In this document: one piece after another, positions 21,898-31,982 of the stretch | Layout: each line of letters opens with the position of its first letter | Position numbering within the stretch: position 1 is the stretch's first letter | DNA from: Blumeriella jaapii | Lineage: Eukaryota; Ascomycota; Leotiomycetes; Helotiales; Drepanopezizaceae | Assembly: GCA_009599575.1 (NCBI GenBank) | Contig: VWND01000010.1 | Span: 1,074,501-1,138,500 of the forward strand | DNA: 64,000 nucleotides | Reading direction: 5' to 3' | Program-made: the position numbers and the translations under genes | The notes under the pieces: model-generated | The model's input: the letters and a program-made list of their open reading frames with translations, nothing else | Database searches by the model: none | What the model was told of the DNA's origin: nothing

Positions 21898-23882
21898 GCA
21901 TGAGCTAAGGCAGCGCAGCTAGCAAATTACATTTCAAACCAGACAGTGGCCTGCCTCTATTTAACTACTATTAATTCTGCTTCTTTCGGTGATTGACACT
22001 TGTGTATTTGCGCTTTAGCAATCCAGTTCTTTGCTTGATCAACAACCGCAACCAAAGACTTTACGAAACCGCTCTGGAACACAAGAAAATCGAAAGTTTA
22101 CTTATTTGTAAACATCAAGAACACAGGGCACGCTATGTTGACTTTTTAAAGCTGCATGCAAGTTCAGACTTCCCAGCCGCACGAGCATCCCGTTCCCGTT
22201 CGCATTCAGCAGTGCGTGCGACTGAAACCTCGCTGCGCTCATTTTTGATAATCTACGGACTTTGCTGCAACGTTCTTCTTCATGCGATCCGGGTTCAACA
22301 AGAACGAAACGTGTAATAAAAACGTGTCTTGGACATGTATCGCTGAGTATCCAGTGACCACAGAGAACTCCCGTTGCGTGGAATCAGGTAACTTTCTCAC
22401 TTGTAGTGAACTAACAGATCTGCCAACAGTTTTCCCGGATCTCCGTCGGACATAGATACTTATTATTCAACTACAATAGCAAAACGTGACTAGTAGTGAC
22501 ATAAGCTACAATTCTTCGAGATCTTCAAGTGATAGTTAGCGGCTCCCTGTACTACTGTAGTATCCATCGACTTTTGGTTATCTCTATCAACGGACACGGC
22601 GACGGTGAGCCGCTTCCTGTACCGCCGGCTACCTATCTCTATTTAATCTCCGTCACGGAGACTTCTCTGCCCTCAATTCCGTGAACATTCTTCCATGGTC
22701 AAGATCCTTCGGGACTCGCCGCGCAATCGCACTGAGCACAGGCCCATCCGATCCTCTCCACAAAGAGAGTTGGGTACGATGCAGACTCACAGTTCTCGGT
22801 GTCTGTGGGTAGTCCGATGCTTGTTTGGACTACCGGTCTTGACGATCTGTTTAAGATGCATGAGAGCGTAGCGCTACACAAGTCTCCGCACCGCCGCCAA
22901 CCGTTTCCAGCGTATCAGTGGCAATGACGTCGATTTCATTGTTTGCGTGCTGTTTGGACCTCCGAGAACCGCATATCTGGTTGAGGATTTGGTGGGATGC
23001 AGGAGCCACTTCACCTATGTATGCGGAGTAAATAAGGTGCCCGGTTTAACTTTGGATCCGCTATAGATAGACGCCTTGTCGCACCGAAACACTATAATTC
23101 TCGGCTAATCCTTGCAGTTTGTCAACATCCAAGACTCCAAGTTTTCGGTAATATCCTCCCACAGGGGGTGGAACTCTTTCCGGGTGAGTTATGGTGCTGT
23201 TCACGATAATACTCACCGTCCTGCCTCTTCTCTTCCATTCGGAGAAGGCTCGTACACACAATGACTACTTGCTGGCTATAGCTATCGTATATCAGATAGA
23301 CCCTCGCTGTAACATGACCCATGAACCGGCAGAGTCAAGAGCTCGAGCCGTTTCTCAAAGCACAGACAGAGACTATCAATTACCGGAGAGCCTTGCTGTC
23401 GATCGACGCGCAAACGTTCCGGAACCGACATTCGACAATGCCATCACGGGCCGTGGCCGTGTGGATCAACACTCCATTCGAGCAACCGATTGCCATTACG
23501 CGGCCAAGGAAGGGCAATGAGCTTGGTACGATGTCGTGAATCTCGGTGTGTACGAATGGTAAATATATCTGTAAGACCAGATTGCGCCCTACGCACACGC
23601 ATCCCTGCACTTCAATTTGCAGTGGTAGTGTTCATACCACTTCCCCAAGACTGGGTGCATAGTGCTTTTCTCGGCGTCCCGATACATTTAATATAAACTT
23701 CATTTAGCGGACGACACAGGGACCATAGTCACGGCAATGAGTTTCCGTACGTTCGAGGGCCCCAAGGCGCCCCGAGGAAACTGACCATGGCACAGTATAC
23801 CTACCGTTTACCACCTCCTTCTCATTTTCCTTGCCGTTTCATTTCGAATTCTGCCTGGGATTTGTTTCTAGATGTTTGAACG
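21898..23882. other. Gene-poor stretch, nothing recognised
   Basis: Nearly 2 kb with frames no longer than 109 codons and no domain signature on either strand. The last 150 bases should include the promoter of the next gene. Confidence 0.45.
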
Positions 23883-24827
23883 ATGGCTAGCAACACCGTG
23901 TGTTTAAAGCCGGTGGGCGAGATTTACACAATAGCAAAGCCACCACGGCCACCAATTTCGCCTGGTGCTCTGAAGATCTCATCCGTCAAACCTGTCAAGC
24001 TCTCACCACACACACCACAGCGTTTTCCTCTTGATGCGCCATCCGGCGGGCTTGGGGTCATCTTCGCAACGTGCATCACTCAACCACTGCTCACGCCGCC
24101 TTCAACCCCGGACCCGGACCCCCTCTCCAAACAGACAAAGCGTATCAATAACAACCCTTCGTCATGCCGTCCGCCAACGCTTACACCATCGCCCCCTACG
24201 TCTATCCTGCATCGGCCAAAGCGCCCTGATGACCCTTCTCAGCAAGTACTACGATCGAAATTACTCCCGGCGCCGACTATGAAGCCCGTTTTTCGGTGGC
24301 CAATGCGCTCTTCAAGTTTATCTCCTCCTCCTCCTCCTCCAGCAGCCCCCAAAAAGCCAGTCACTCCACGTCCCCAAAGTCTCCTCCAACCAACCTCTTC
24401 CCAGATGCTGGCACCCCAAGAATCTCCTCCCCAGTTGCGGCGCACCAAGAGTCTTCCTCTCCTGCCCTCTCTGGCGTCAAAAGCAGCATTCTCCTCCCCA
24501 TGGCCAAAACGCAACCACACCCACAGTTCCCGTTCTGCAGCCGGCCGGGCCGCTCCACGGCGCCAGAGCCACTCGCTTCCCAGTAGGGGAGCACTCCACT
24601 TGTACCCGCCCGCGTACAGCTCGCCCTATTCCACCATCAAAGAGGTTGAGGACAACGAGCCCTCCTTGCTGAAGGAAAAGTCGAGTCTGGTGATGGAGCG
24701 CATGAAGATGATCTACGCGTCGGATTTCGGAATGGAGCAGGAGGTCGGGGCTGAGGTCGGGGCGGTGCCGCAGGAGAAGACGAGGGCGAGTTGGTGGTCG
24801 ATGTGCTTCTGTGGACGGCGGCGTTGA
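23883..24827 (+). CDS. Proline/serine-rich hypothetical protein
   Basis: An intronless 314-codon frame from ATG 23883. Residues 1-215 are low-complexity: Pro, Ser and basic, with PxxP-type runs (SPPPPPPAAPKKP), and are surely disordered. The C-terminal 70 residues are more ordered (STIKEVEDNEPSLLKEKSS, then LVMERMKMIYASDFGME) and end WWSMCFCGRRR. The terminal Cys pair followed by arginines is a plausible palmitoylation and membrane-contact site. Codon use favours C at third positions, as in the real genes nearby. I do not recognise the family. It has no same-strand partner within 2 kb. Confidence 0.6.
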   Translation: MASNTVCLKPVGEIYTIAKPPRPPISPGALKISSVKPVKLSPHTPQRFPLDAPSGGLGVIFATCITQPLLTPPSTPDPDPLSKQTKRINNNPSSCRPPTLTPSPPTSILHRPKRPDDPSQQVLRSKLLPAPTMKPVFRWPMRSSSLSPPPPPPAAPKKPVTPRPQSLLQPTSSQMLAPQESPPQLRRTKSLPLLPSLASKAAFSSPWPKRNHTHSSRSAAGRAAPRRQSHSLPSRGALHLYPPAYSSPYSTIKEVEDNEPSLLKEKSSLVMERMKMIYASDFGMEQEVGAEVGAVPQEKTRASWWSMCFCGRRR

Positions 24828-26659
24828 GGATCGGTTACTGCGGATGGGCGCGCCCTGTGGCTGCGACTGGAATTGGCGTTGTTGAATGGATGGCGTCTGT
24901 TTGTGTTGAGCTTACGATACCCGGGTTTCGAATCACGTTTGGATTTTTCGTTCGGGGCAAGGAGGAGAATCCAGGACGAAATGTCCTGGTGTAGAGAACG
25001 AATCATGATTTCTACGATCGCTTACGTTTGAATTACTCAAGAACATAGCTTGGTGAATTTCAAGTGAAGCAGTTTCGCAAGAATCGTGGCTGGATCCAGA
25101 TCGTAGCACTAGGTACTGAAAATTAGGTCCGATTCAGGTGTAGGAAATGAATACCAACGGAAAAGAATTATCAGCACTCCTCCTAGTCTCCGATCTCGCC
25201 CTCGCATGATCCATATTATGAAATCTCTAAAGAAGCCATCCTGAAGTAGAAGGGGGCGGGAGGGTCCTGTTTCAGGACCAGACTCGCTCTTTTCTCTGCG
25301 CGGCTCAGCAGGAGGGCGTCGGAGCGCAGGCGATATTCGCGTCAAGCGGGCGCTTCTTTTCATTCCTTCTGTTCTCTCCAACACCGGGCGTCGTCGAACA
25401 TGTGACGTTTTCTCTGCCCCATGTGGCAGTCCGTCCCACAACTATGGATGATCTCCAGCCCGCCTCGCTGACAGAAACTAAATCTCTTAGTGTAGAAGAG
25501 ATACGTGGTCGAATGCGAGGGGAAAAAGCCGTGCTTGCATGCACGCATCAAGGTAGGTCAAAACCGTCACTCAGTGGAGAAGACATGACTGATTGCCAAA
25601 ATAAGACACCACTAAGAGTATCTAAATCGTGATTTTATTGTTTTAACCATTCGGTAAGTTACAACCATCGCCGAATTGCACAGAGCTTTGAGGTGACAGC
25701 TGTGAATTTACGGTGATATCTTACCAGAGTGGTAAACTTTCAAATCGACAAGTGAGCAGAAACAGATCCATTTCCCCCTTAATTGCGCCGCTAAAGATCA
25801 GCCTATACTTAACAGACGGTGAAGTGACCCCGTGGTGCTGTCCGGACTTTGGGAGTCCTGGGTCTCTGTTGAGGTGAGGTTGAATTTCGGCTAAGTCAGC
25901 CCCTTTTCCCTTAGCGATTTGTCAACATCGGTACTGTCCAAGTCATCACGTGGTACTTCATACGAACCAGTATGACAATCCAGAAAGACCAACGTCAAGG
26001 AATTCCCTCGTCGTACGATCTCATGGATTGAGGAGCAGACAACCGTTGAATATATAATGCCAATCCTAAGTTCTCAAGTGTCATTCTTACATGTGTATGT
26101 ACACTTCGGCCATTCCTCCATTAAGGACAGACGTCACGTTTGCATGGCCCCAGTATTGACGAGTGTATACCGCATGACACAACCGGACAGATTGATAATT
26201 GGACCTCACTCGGTGATAAGCAGGTCATGGCACGGGTCTCAATTTAACTCTTCCCCCGGAAACCACCTCATCTATCCGATTCTGATGTAGCAGAGAACAT
26301 TCAGTGATACGAGGATAACCATTCGTCTTGAATCTCAAATTCTACTGTGTGAGCTCCCGCCTTGTCGGCAAAAAGCCAGCATTCAAACCCTGCATGTGAT
26401 ATGCTGAAATGTGAACGCGTACATGATGTACGTGGCACCCTTCGGAGGACTATATCTCTAGACGCGTCCTGATCAACTTGAGCACGATCAAGATCCCGAT
26501 TTCTGTTTTCCCTATCCAAGCTAAAGATTCGAGCTACCACCACTGTCTGTGTTGTAGGTCAAGCTGTATATTCTAGGAAAACGTAACGGCAGAGATGGCT
26601 AGTGCCTTGAAGGGAATTCGCTCCCTTTGAGATGTATGGACACGTGTAGCAGGTAGCTG
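24828..26659. other. Gene-poor stretch, nothing recognised
   Basis: About 1.8 kb. Overlapping frames of 60-110 codons around 25100-25630 on both strands have no recognisable content. Nothing else was noticed. Confidence 0.45.
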
Positions 26660-27470
26660 CTAGGCTTCTCAAACCAGAGAAGTACTCTGATCTCACCATC
26701 GACCGCCAGGGCGAGACCTTCTTCAGGGTACACTGCGCCATCATGTGCCCGCTCTTAAAAGTCCTCTCCGCTACCATCGATGGCGACTTTACGGTCATCG
26801 CGTTGCCCCCTTTTTGTTGTTTGACCCGCAAGAGAAGCGTGACTGGATGAAACCTGCAGAAATCGATTTCGTGGAAGAAAGAGATGCCGGAGGACAAGCC
26901 TGAGGTTGTGAAAACTTGATACAATACATTTACCCGGACGACTACCAGGTACCTGGGGAACAGACGAAAGTAGGGACGGAAGTAGGGACGGAAGTAGGGA
27001 CAGAAGTAGAGACGGAAGTAGACCCAGGAGTCGAACTGCCCTCGCCACCTCCACAGGCCACCGGCTTTTGTTGGGGGGAGTGCGTTTTAGCCTCCACCGC
27101 CTGGGACCGGCAAATGACGATGAGTATGCATTGCCATTCATGTTCTATCTTAAGGTGTATGTCGCAGGAGATAAACATGACATCGTCGTCACGAGCACCT
27201 TGAGACCGGCAAAGTGCCAGGGCGTGAATATCGAACCCGTTATCTTTCTGCCCTGCTTCTCGGACGGTATCGATTACCTGTTGGAGAACACAGCGGAGTC
27301 CGACAGGTTACTGAGAGATCAGGCGGTCAAGACCGCTTAAACGAACATCGACTTTTTGCCCAGGCAGCCAGACTTTCAGGGTCTCATGAGGGCGCACGGG
27401 GACATCTGCTTCGATCTGCTGCAGTCGGTTGTTGGCAATAGATGTGGGAAGAAGAAGAGGGCACAAAAAA
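26660..27470 (+). pseudogene. Broken BTB/POZ-domain gene
   Basis: The plus strand reads KYSDLTIDRQGETFFRVHCA, the start of a BTB domain, from about 26683, and continues to LKVLSATIDGDFT. A one-base shift near 26917 then separates PEDKPEVVK from LIQYIYPDDYQ. Later pieces, MFYLKVYVAGDKHDI (27142-27188) and LLENTAESDRLLRDQ, match the intact BTB gene at 37933-38736 (VFNVKVYIAADKYDI, IVASDRLLKD). Stops and shifts separate them: the frame carrying the C-terminal part ends at 27340, and further homology (DICFDLLQSVVGN) lies in another frame. A 12-nt tandem repeat is inserted after the YPDDYQ segment. I infer a pseudogene of the same BTB family. Confidence 0.7.
26973..27020 (+). repeat. Tandem repeat, four 12-nt units
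   Basis: Four units of the form gggac(g/a)gaagta, or gagacggaagta in the last, begin at 26973, 26985, 26997 and 27009, preceded by a partial unit. The length is a multiple of three and would read as repeated (V)GTE in the BTB pseudogene frame. Confidence 0.85.
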
Positions 27471-28290
27471 TTGGCAGTTCTAGGAATCCTTCAAGTGGCT
27501 TTCAATGAAGTAACAGGATACCTACTCGGATTCGAGGTCTTCAGAGCAATACCTTGTGCAACTTCATTACTTACAGCATGACAAAAGAATTCCCAAACCC
27601 TTCTGAGTCTTTTTGAGTCGAAATGAACAGATAACAAAAAGGTTTCGATGGTTGTCACGCCAGAGGGCACGCACTGAAATGAGACATATGTTAAAACGGT
27701 GTTGCATGTCGTAGGTGTCAGTCTCAGGCAGTTACCAAAGCTTTGAAGCAGTCTCGTTGGTTGAAAAACGAGCTTAAGCGTCTGACGCGACTAGAATCCG
27801 GATAGCTCCCCTCTATCTTTTGCTCGAGGTGGGTTAGAAAAGGAAAGGAATCTGCATTCAAGCTATTAACGATTTGTGAAAAATGTAAAGCAATTTGATC
27901 ATGAACAAGCCCTCCGAGAAAAACAGAAACGTGACCACTGAACAGGACTAAATTGAAATTAACGAACAACGAACTAGGTTGATATCTTTCGCTTGAGTGC
28001 CAAAGATTTGAAGACTGTAACTGAGACCTACTATCGATTCATGCTGTAGAAAACTAATTATCAGCCGTCTTCTTTTTGAAGAACTGTGTGGAGATACCTT
28101 GGAAATGGCGTACTTACATCAAGCCTTGTATCTCGATTTGGCGGGAGTAAACAAACGGTGCAATGTAAGGCAAAACAGGACAACAGACCGAGAAGAATAG
28201 CTCGTAGCGTCTTACATCGACATTCAACCTTCTCCTGGCGCCATACACGCAATCTTATTATACAGCACCTGCCTCCCCACCACCCCCGAT
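27471..28290. other. Gene-poor stretch, nothing recognised
   Basis: About 800 bases between the BTB pseudogene and the 3' end of the bL19m gene. Short frames only. Confidence 0.4.
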
Positions 28291-29038
28291 TTACTTCCTT
28301 CCCCTAACATTCTTCTTTTTCCCACCCTTCAACGTCTTATCTTCTCCCCTCCCACTACCCCTCATGGCGCCCCTGTTCCTCTGGTACGCCAGCACGATAC
28401 CCTGCACACTGCCCATGTCATGCTTCTTCTTCCGCATGTACGTCAGTCTCGCTCGTCTCGCCCTCTTCTCTCTCCTCTGCACCACCTCGATGCCCTCTAC
28501 ATTCGGGCTGTAGATCTTGTACCACATCTCGACTCCGACGCGCGTCAGCTCGTTCCGCAGCAGGATGCCCGTGTCGATGCCGCGCCGTCGAATGTTGATG
28601 CACACGCCTGCGAACGGGTCACCTGTCTTGAGCCGCACGAGCAGGATGTCGCCCACCTTGACGGCTTCCGGGTTCGTGCGCGAGAAGAGGTGGGCGCGCG
28701 CACCTGTAGGATCGAGGACTGTTGTCTGCGCGGCCGTGACGGTCTTGATGGGCTCCTTACAGATGTTCGTGAAGGATTTGGGAGAGCGGAAGATGGGAAT
28801 GTGTCGATTTACTGGGGCGCAAGATGGGTTAGCACACATTTGTTTCGTGTTTTGAATTCAATTGGATGTAGGTGCTGAAGGGGGGTCTACCATGACGCTT
28901 TGGCGGTGCACCAGGGACTTTGGGCACTGGTTTGCGGTAGGTGGTTAGGGACCTCGCTGTCGTCCTTTGCTGACTTGAGTGCCGTAAGAGAGCTTTCCAG
29001 CAGCTCAATGGCCGCAGCGTGGGCGTTGCGGTGGCCAT
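28291..29038 (-). CDS. Mitochondrial large-subunit ribosomal protein bL19m
   Basis: Exons 29038-28891 and 28811-28291 (an 79-nt GTAGAC..CCAG intron) give 222 residues in phase. Residues 1-30 form a basic, Ser/Thr-rich mitochondrial presequence (LLRHSSQQRTTARSLTTYRK). The mature part is the bacterial L19 fold of the mitoribosome large subunit: NPEAVKVGDILLVRL, GVCINIRRRGIDTGILLRNE, GVEMWYKIYSPNVEGIEVVQ. A basic fungal tail follows, ending GGKKKNVRGRK. In budding yeast the orthologue is called IMG1. The gene is divergent from another predicted mitochondrial protein. Confidence 0.9.
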
Positions 29039-29262
29039 GCTGGGTGTCGAGACGGAGAGAGGTGAGATTGATGTTGATATGGAGCTTTGATGCTGGGGTG
29101 GAATTTCTTGCTAGGATGTGATGTGATTGGTCCGAGCGACTTCGATCTTCAATTATTTTTTGGGGACCCTCGAGGCTGCGAAATCACAACCGACCACAGA
29201 GAGTACATATACTCCTGTCCACTGTCCACAAGAGAGGCTCAATCGGAGCTGGGCCGGTCATT
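29039..29262. promoter_or_regulatory. Short divergent promoter of two mitochondrial genes
   Basis: Only 224 bases separate the start codons of bL19m (minus) and the next gene (plus). Both products carry mitochondrial presequences, so a shared bidirectional promoter is likely. No single factor site is assigned. Confidence 0.55.
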
Positions 29263-30443
29263 ATGAAGATCAGAGGACTGGGCCAGGCGTTGCGGTACAG
29301 CGAGTGTGCGGTGGAGCTTGCTGGGAGAAGACTATCGTTGCAACAGAGGACTTTCTCGAGCTCGTCGACACGACAGAGGCATGGTACAAACTTCACGCAT
29401 TACTGTACGAGTCAATTCTAATATTTCCAGGCGCCATTCCCAAGTTCACGGCCTCCTCCCCCGAGCTGCAAGACCTCCTCACCCGCGTCCGCGAACGCAT
29501 CTTTCTTCCCGCCCACGTCAGCAAGTCGCAGCGCAACCTGATATTCAACAGCAAGTACAAGAAGTCTCTCGAGACCGAGGCCGCGATCGCCACCATCGCC
29601 GACGAGGAATTCCGGCTCCGCCACCTGGATGTCTCGTCAGATGTCCCGTCCAAGAAAACCGTCGTGTACCGTGCCGTGAGCTTGATGAAGGAGAAGCAGG
29701 ACTGGGATAATCTGCCAAACCTGATGGGTGGCTTAAAGACGGTGGGAGCTCAGTTTAGCGTGGCTTTGCTCATGAACGTTGTTGCTACGGCGGGGAAAGC
29801 AGGAAGACAGGATGTGGTGCTGGAGTGCCTGAGACGTGCGGACTATACAGGCATGACATTGGCGCACCACGAATTGGCCGTGCAGGTGTTCTACTGGCTG
29901 TCGCAAAAGGCCTTCTCGGATGACTGGAGCACGAAGGAGACGAAGAAGGTGCTGGCGTGGGCAGAGATCACAAGGGAGTTGATGGACGAGCCGATGCACA
30001 AGACACTACCCAAAGGCGTAGATCCGAAATCTCCAGGGGAATCGAAAGACCAGCCGGAGATTGCGGGGATGTTATTGCAATTGGCGGCTATGCGGGCGAC
30101 ACAGACGGGTAAGGATGAGGAGAGGAAGGTCGAGAGGTATGCGAAGGAGTTGCTGGGGACGCCGCTGAAGTTCAGGGAGGTGGAAGCGGCTGGAGCGATG
30201 GCCATCCAGCATCCGAACTACTGGTTGTCTGCTTATGTCCAGGTCTTGCATGGCACGAAAGTTGCCCTCTCTCTATTTGATCCGGCATCCAAGGTCGGAA
30301 AGGGGCTGAAAGCGATGCATAACAAGTTGGAACCAATGGTGTTGGCCGTGAGGAACCAACTGGTTGCGCAACAAGAAGGCCGTGAGAAGCCTTTATACGC
30401 GTTAACGGTGTACGAAAAGGTACTGGGCTCGGGTTCATCATAA
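29263..30443 (+). CDS. Mitochondrial protein, conserved in fungi, function unknown
   Basis: Exons 29263-29383 and 29431-30443 give 377 residues in phase. I chose ATG 29263 because the first exon then encodes a classic presequence (MKIRGLGQALRYSE, then RRLSLQQRTFSSSSTRQRHG) and the 47-nt intron with GTACAA..TTCCAG ends joins it to AIPKFTASSPELQDLLTRVR. The remainder is mostly helical: IFLPAHVSKSQRNLIFN, FRLRHLDVSSDVPSKKTV, then KEKQDWDNLPNLMGGL and a TPR/PPR-like segment with repeated 30-35 residue helical pairs (QDVVLECLRRADYTGMTLAH). The context, divergent from a mitoribosomal gene, fits a role in mitochondrial gene expression, but that is inference. A frame extending further upstream lacks an ATG. 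Confidence 0.78.
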
Positions 30444-30490
30444 AGAGGGAACAGGAATATATGAGACACTTGTACAATTTGTATACTAGC

Positions 30491-31682
30491 TCAAGGAAGC
30501 ACAATGTACTTCTCAAGATGCCTCGGTATCGCACCCAGTAACTTCTTCTCTGTCAACCACTTTTTCGAGAACAGTCTATCCGCATACCTGTACGCCCCAT
30601 CACACAGTATTGTAACCACCGTGTTGCCCTTCCCGAGTTTCTCAGCAACCTCCTTCGCCGCCGCGACATTCAAGCACGAGCTCGCCCCGAGATACAAGCC
30701 CTCCTCATCCAAGCACCTGTACACCATCTCAATGCTCTTCTCATCAGAAATTATCATACTCCCGTCCATCAACCCGATCTCCTCTTTCAGATTGTCCGTC
30801 ACTCGCCCTTGTCCGATTCCCTCCGTGATGCTCGAGCCCTCTCTCTCCGTCAATTTTCCGCCAGAGCTGATATACGAGTGCAGCACGCTCCCCGGTGGAT
30901 CCGCAAGATAGCACTTCACTTTCCCCCCACTCGCACTCTTCAAATACCTTGAAGTCCCAGCTAAGGTGCCTCCTGTGCCCGTCGCACACGTGAAAGCCGT
31001 AACCTTCCCTTGCGTCTGCGCCCAGATCTCGGGGCCAGTGGTCTCTATATGCGCCAGCCGATTCGCCACGTTATCAAACTGGTCCGTCCATACCGCGTTT
31101 TCCAGCCGCTCTGCATGTCTCTTCGCCTGATGATTGTAGTTTTCGGGGTTATCGAATGCGACGGCCGGCACGGGATATACCTCCGCCCCAAGCAGCCTCA
31201 GCAAATCAACCTTGCCCTGGGACTGTGTGTTCGGCATGTAGATTACGAGCTTGTAGCCTTTCGATCGGCAGACGTGCGCCAGTCCAATGCCGGTATTTCC
31301 TGCAGTTCCCTCGACGACCGTTCCGCCGGGTTTCAAGAGCCCTTTCTCCTCGGCGTCTTTGACGACGTAGAGCGCAGCGCGGTCTTTCACTGAGCCACCA
31401 GGGTTCATGAACTCCGCTTTCCCGAGAACCTCGCACCCTGTCTCATCGGAGATCTGGTTCAATCGTACCAAAGGCGTGTTGCCGATTGCTGCTTGAAGGT
31501 TAGCTTCTGGCTTGCACTGGACAAGCCGGGGGAAGGGTAAATAGATAGATACCTCCAGTCAGGCCTTTGACGACGCCTTGCGCTTTGGAGACATTAATGC
31601 CGTATTGGTTGCCGCGCTCCATCTGGGCTGCTGTCTGGAGCAGCGTCGCATAGGTGCGGATTCCAAATCGTCGAGCGGCCAT
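30491..31682 (-). CDS. Cysteine synthase, mitochondrial type
   Basis: Exons 31682-31553 and 31491-30491 give 376 residues in phase. The enzyme makes cysteine from O-acetylserine and sulfide using pyridoxal phosphate. The PLP lysine is in [10 protein letters not shown], the substrate loop is [12 protein letters not shown], and the phosphate cradle is [11 protein letters not shown]. The N-terminus ([20 protein letters not shown]) is a mitochondrial presequence, and the long spacer before [10 protein letters not shown] fits the fungal 'cysteine synthase 2' group rather than the shorter cytosolic type. The first intron is 61 nt (GTATCT..CAAG). The gene is tail to tail with the preceding one: only 47 bases separate the stop codons, so the 3' UTRs must overlap. 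Confidence 0.92.
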
Positions 31683-31982
31683 TCTGAAAGTCAATTGCTG
31701 GTGGAGTGGAATTGCCGAGATCAAGGTCTCAAATCTGATGTTGAATGTTGGAATTCAACTGTTGCGCCATCGATAAGGAATGACGTTCGTTGGCCGGTCA
31801 ACAATCAAGACTGTTGATTGTGGACGAGATTCAACGTGCAATCCTTTGAATTGGAGATGACACAACGACCACTGGATTTCACGACGACGACGACGACGAC
31901 AACAACAACAGAACTTGAGAACGACGACTACTAGTACACAAACTCTCGTTGCGCTGACATCTGTCTAAAGATTCATCTCAAG

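Noticed and set aside
29127..29262. Upstream extension of the mitochondrial protein gene
   Set aside because: The open frame begins without ATG and continues through the intron; the start at 29263 with the 47-nt intron gives a proper presequence and phase.
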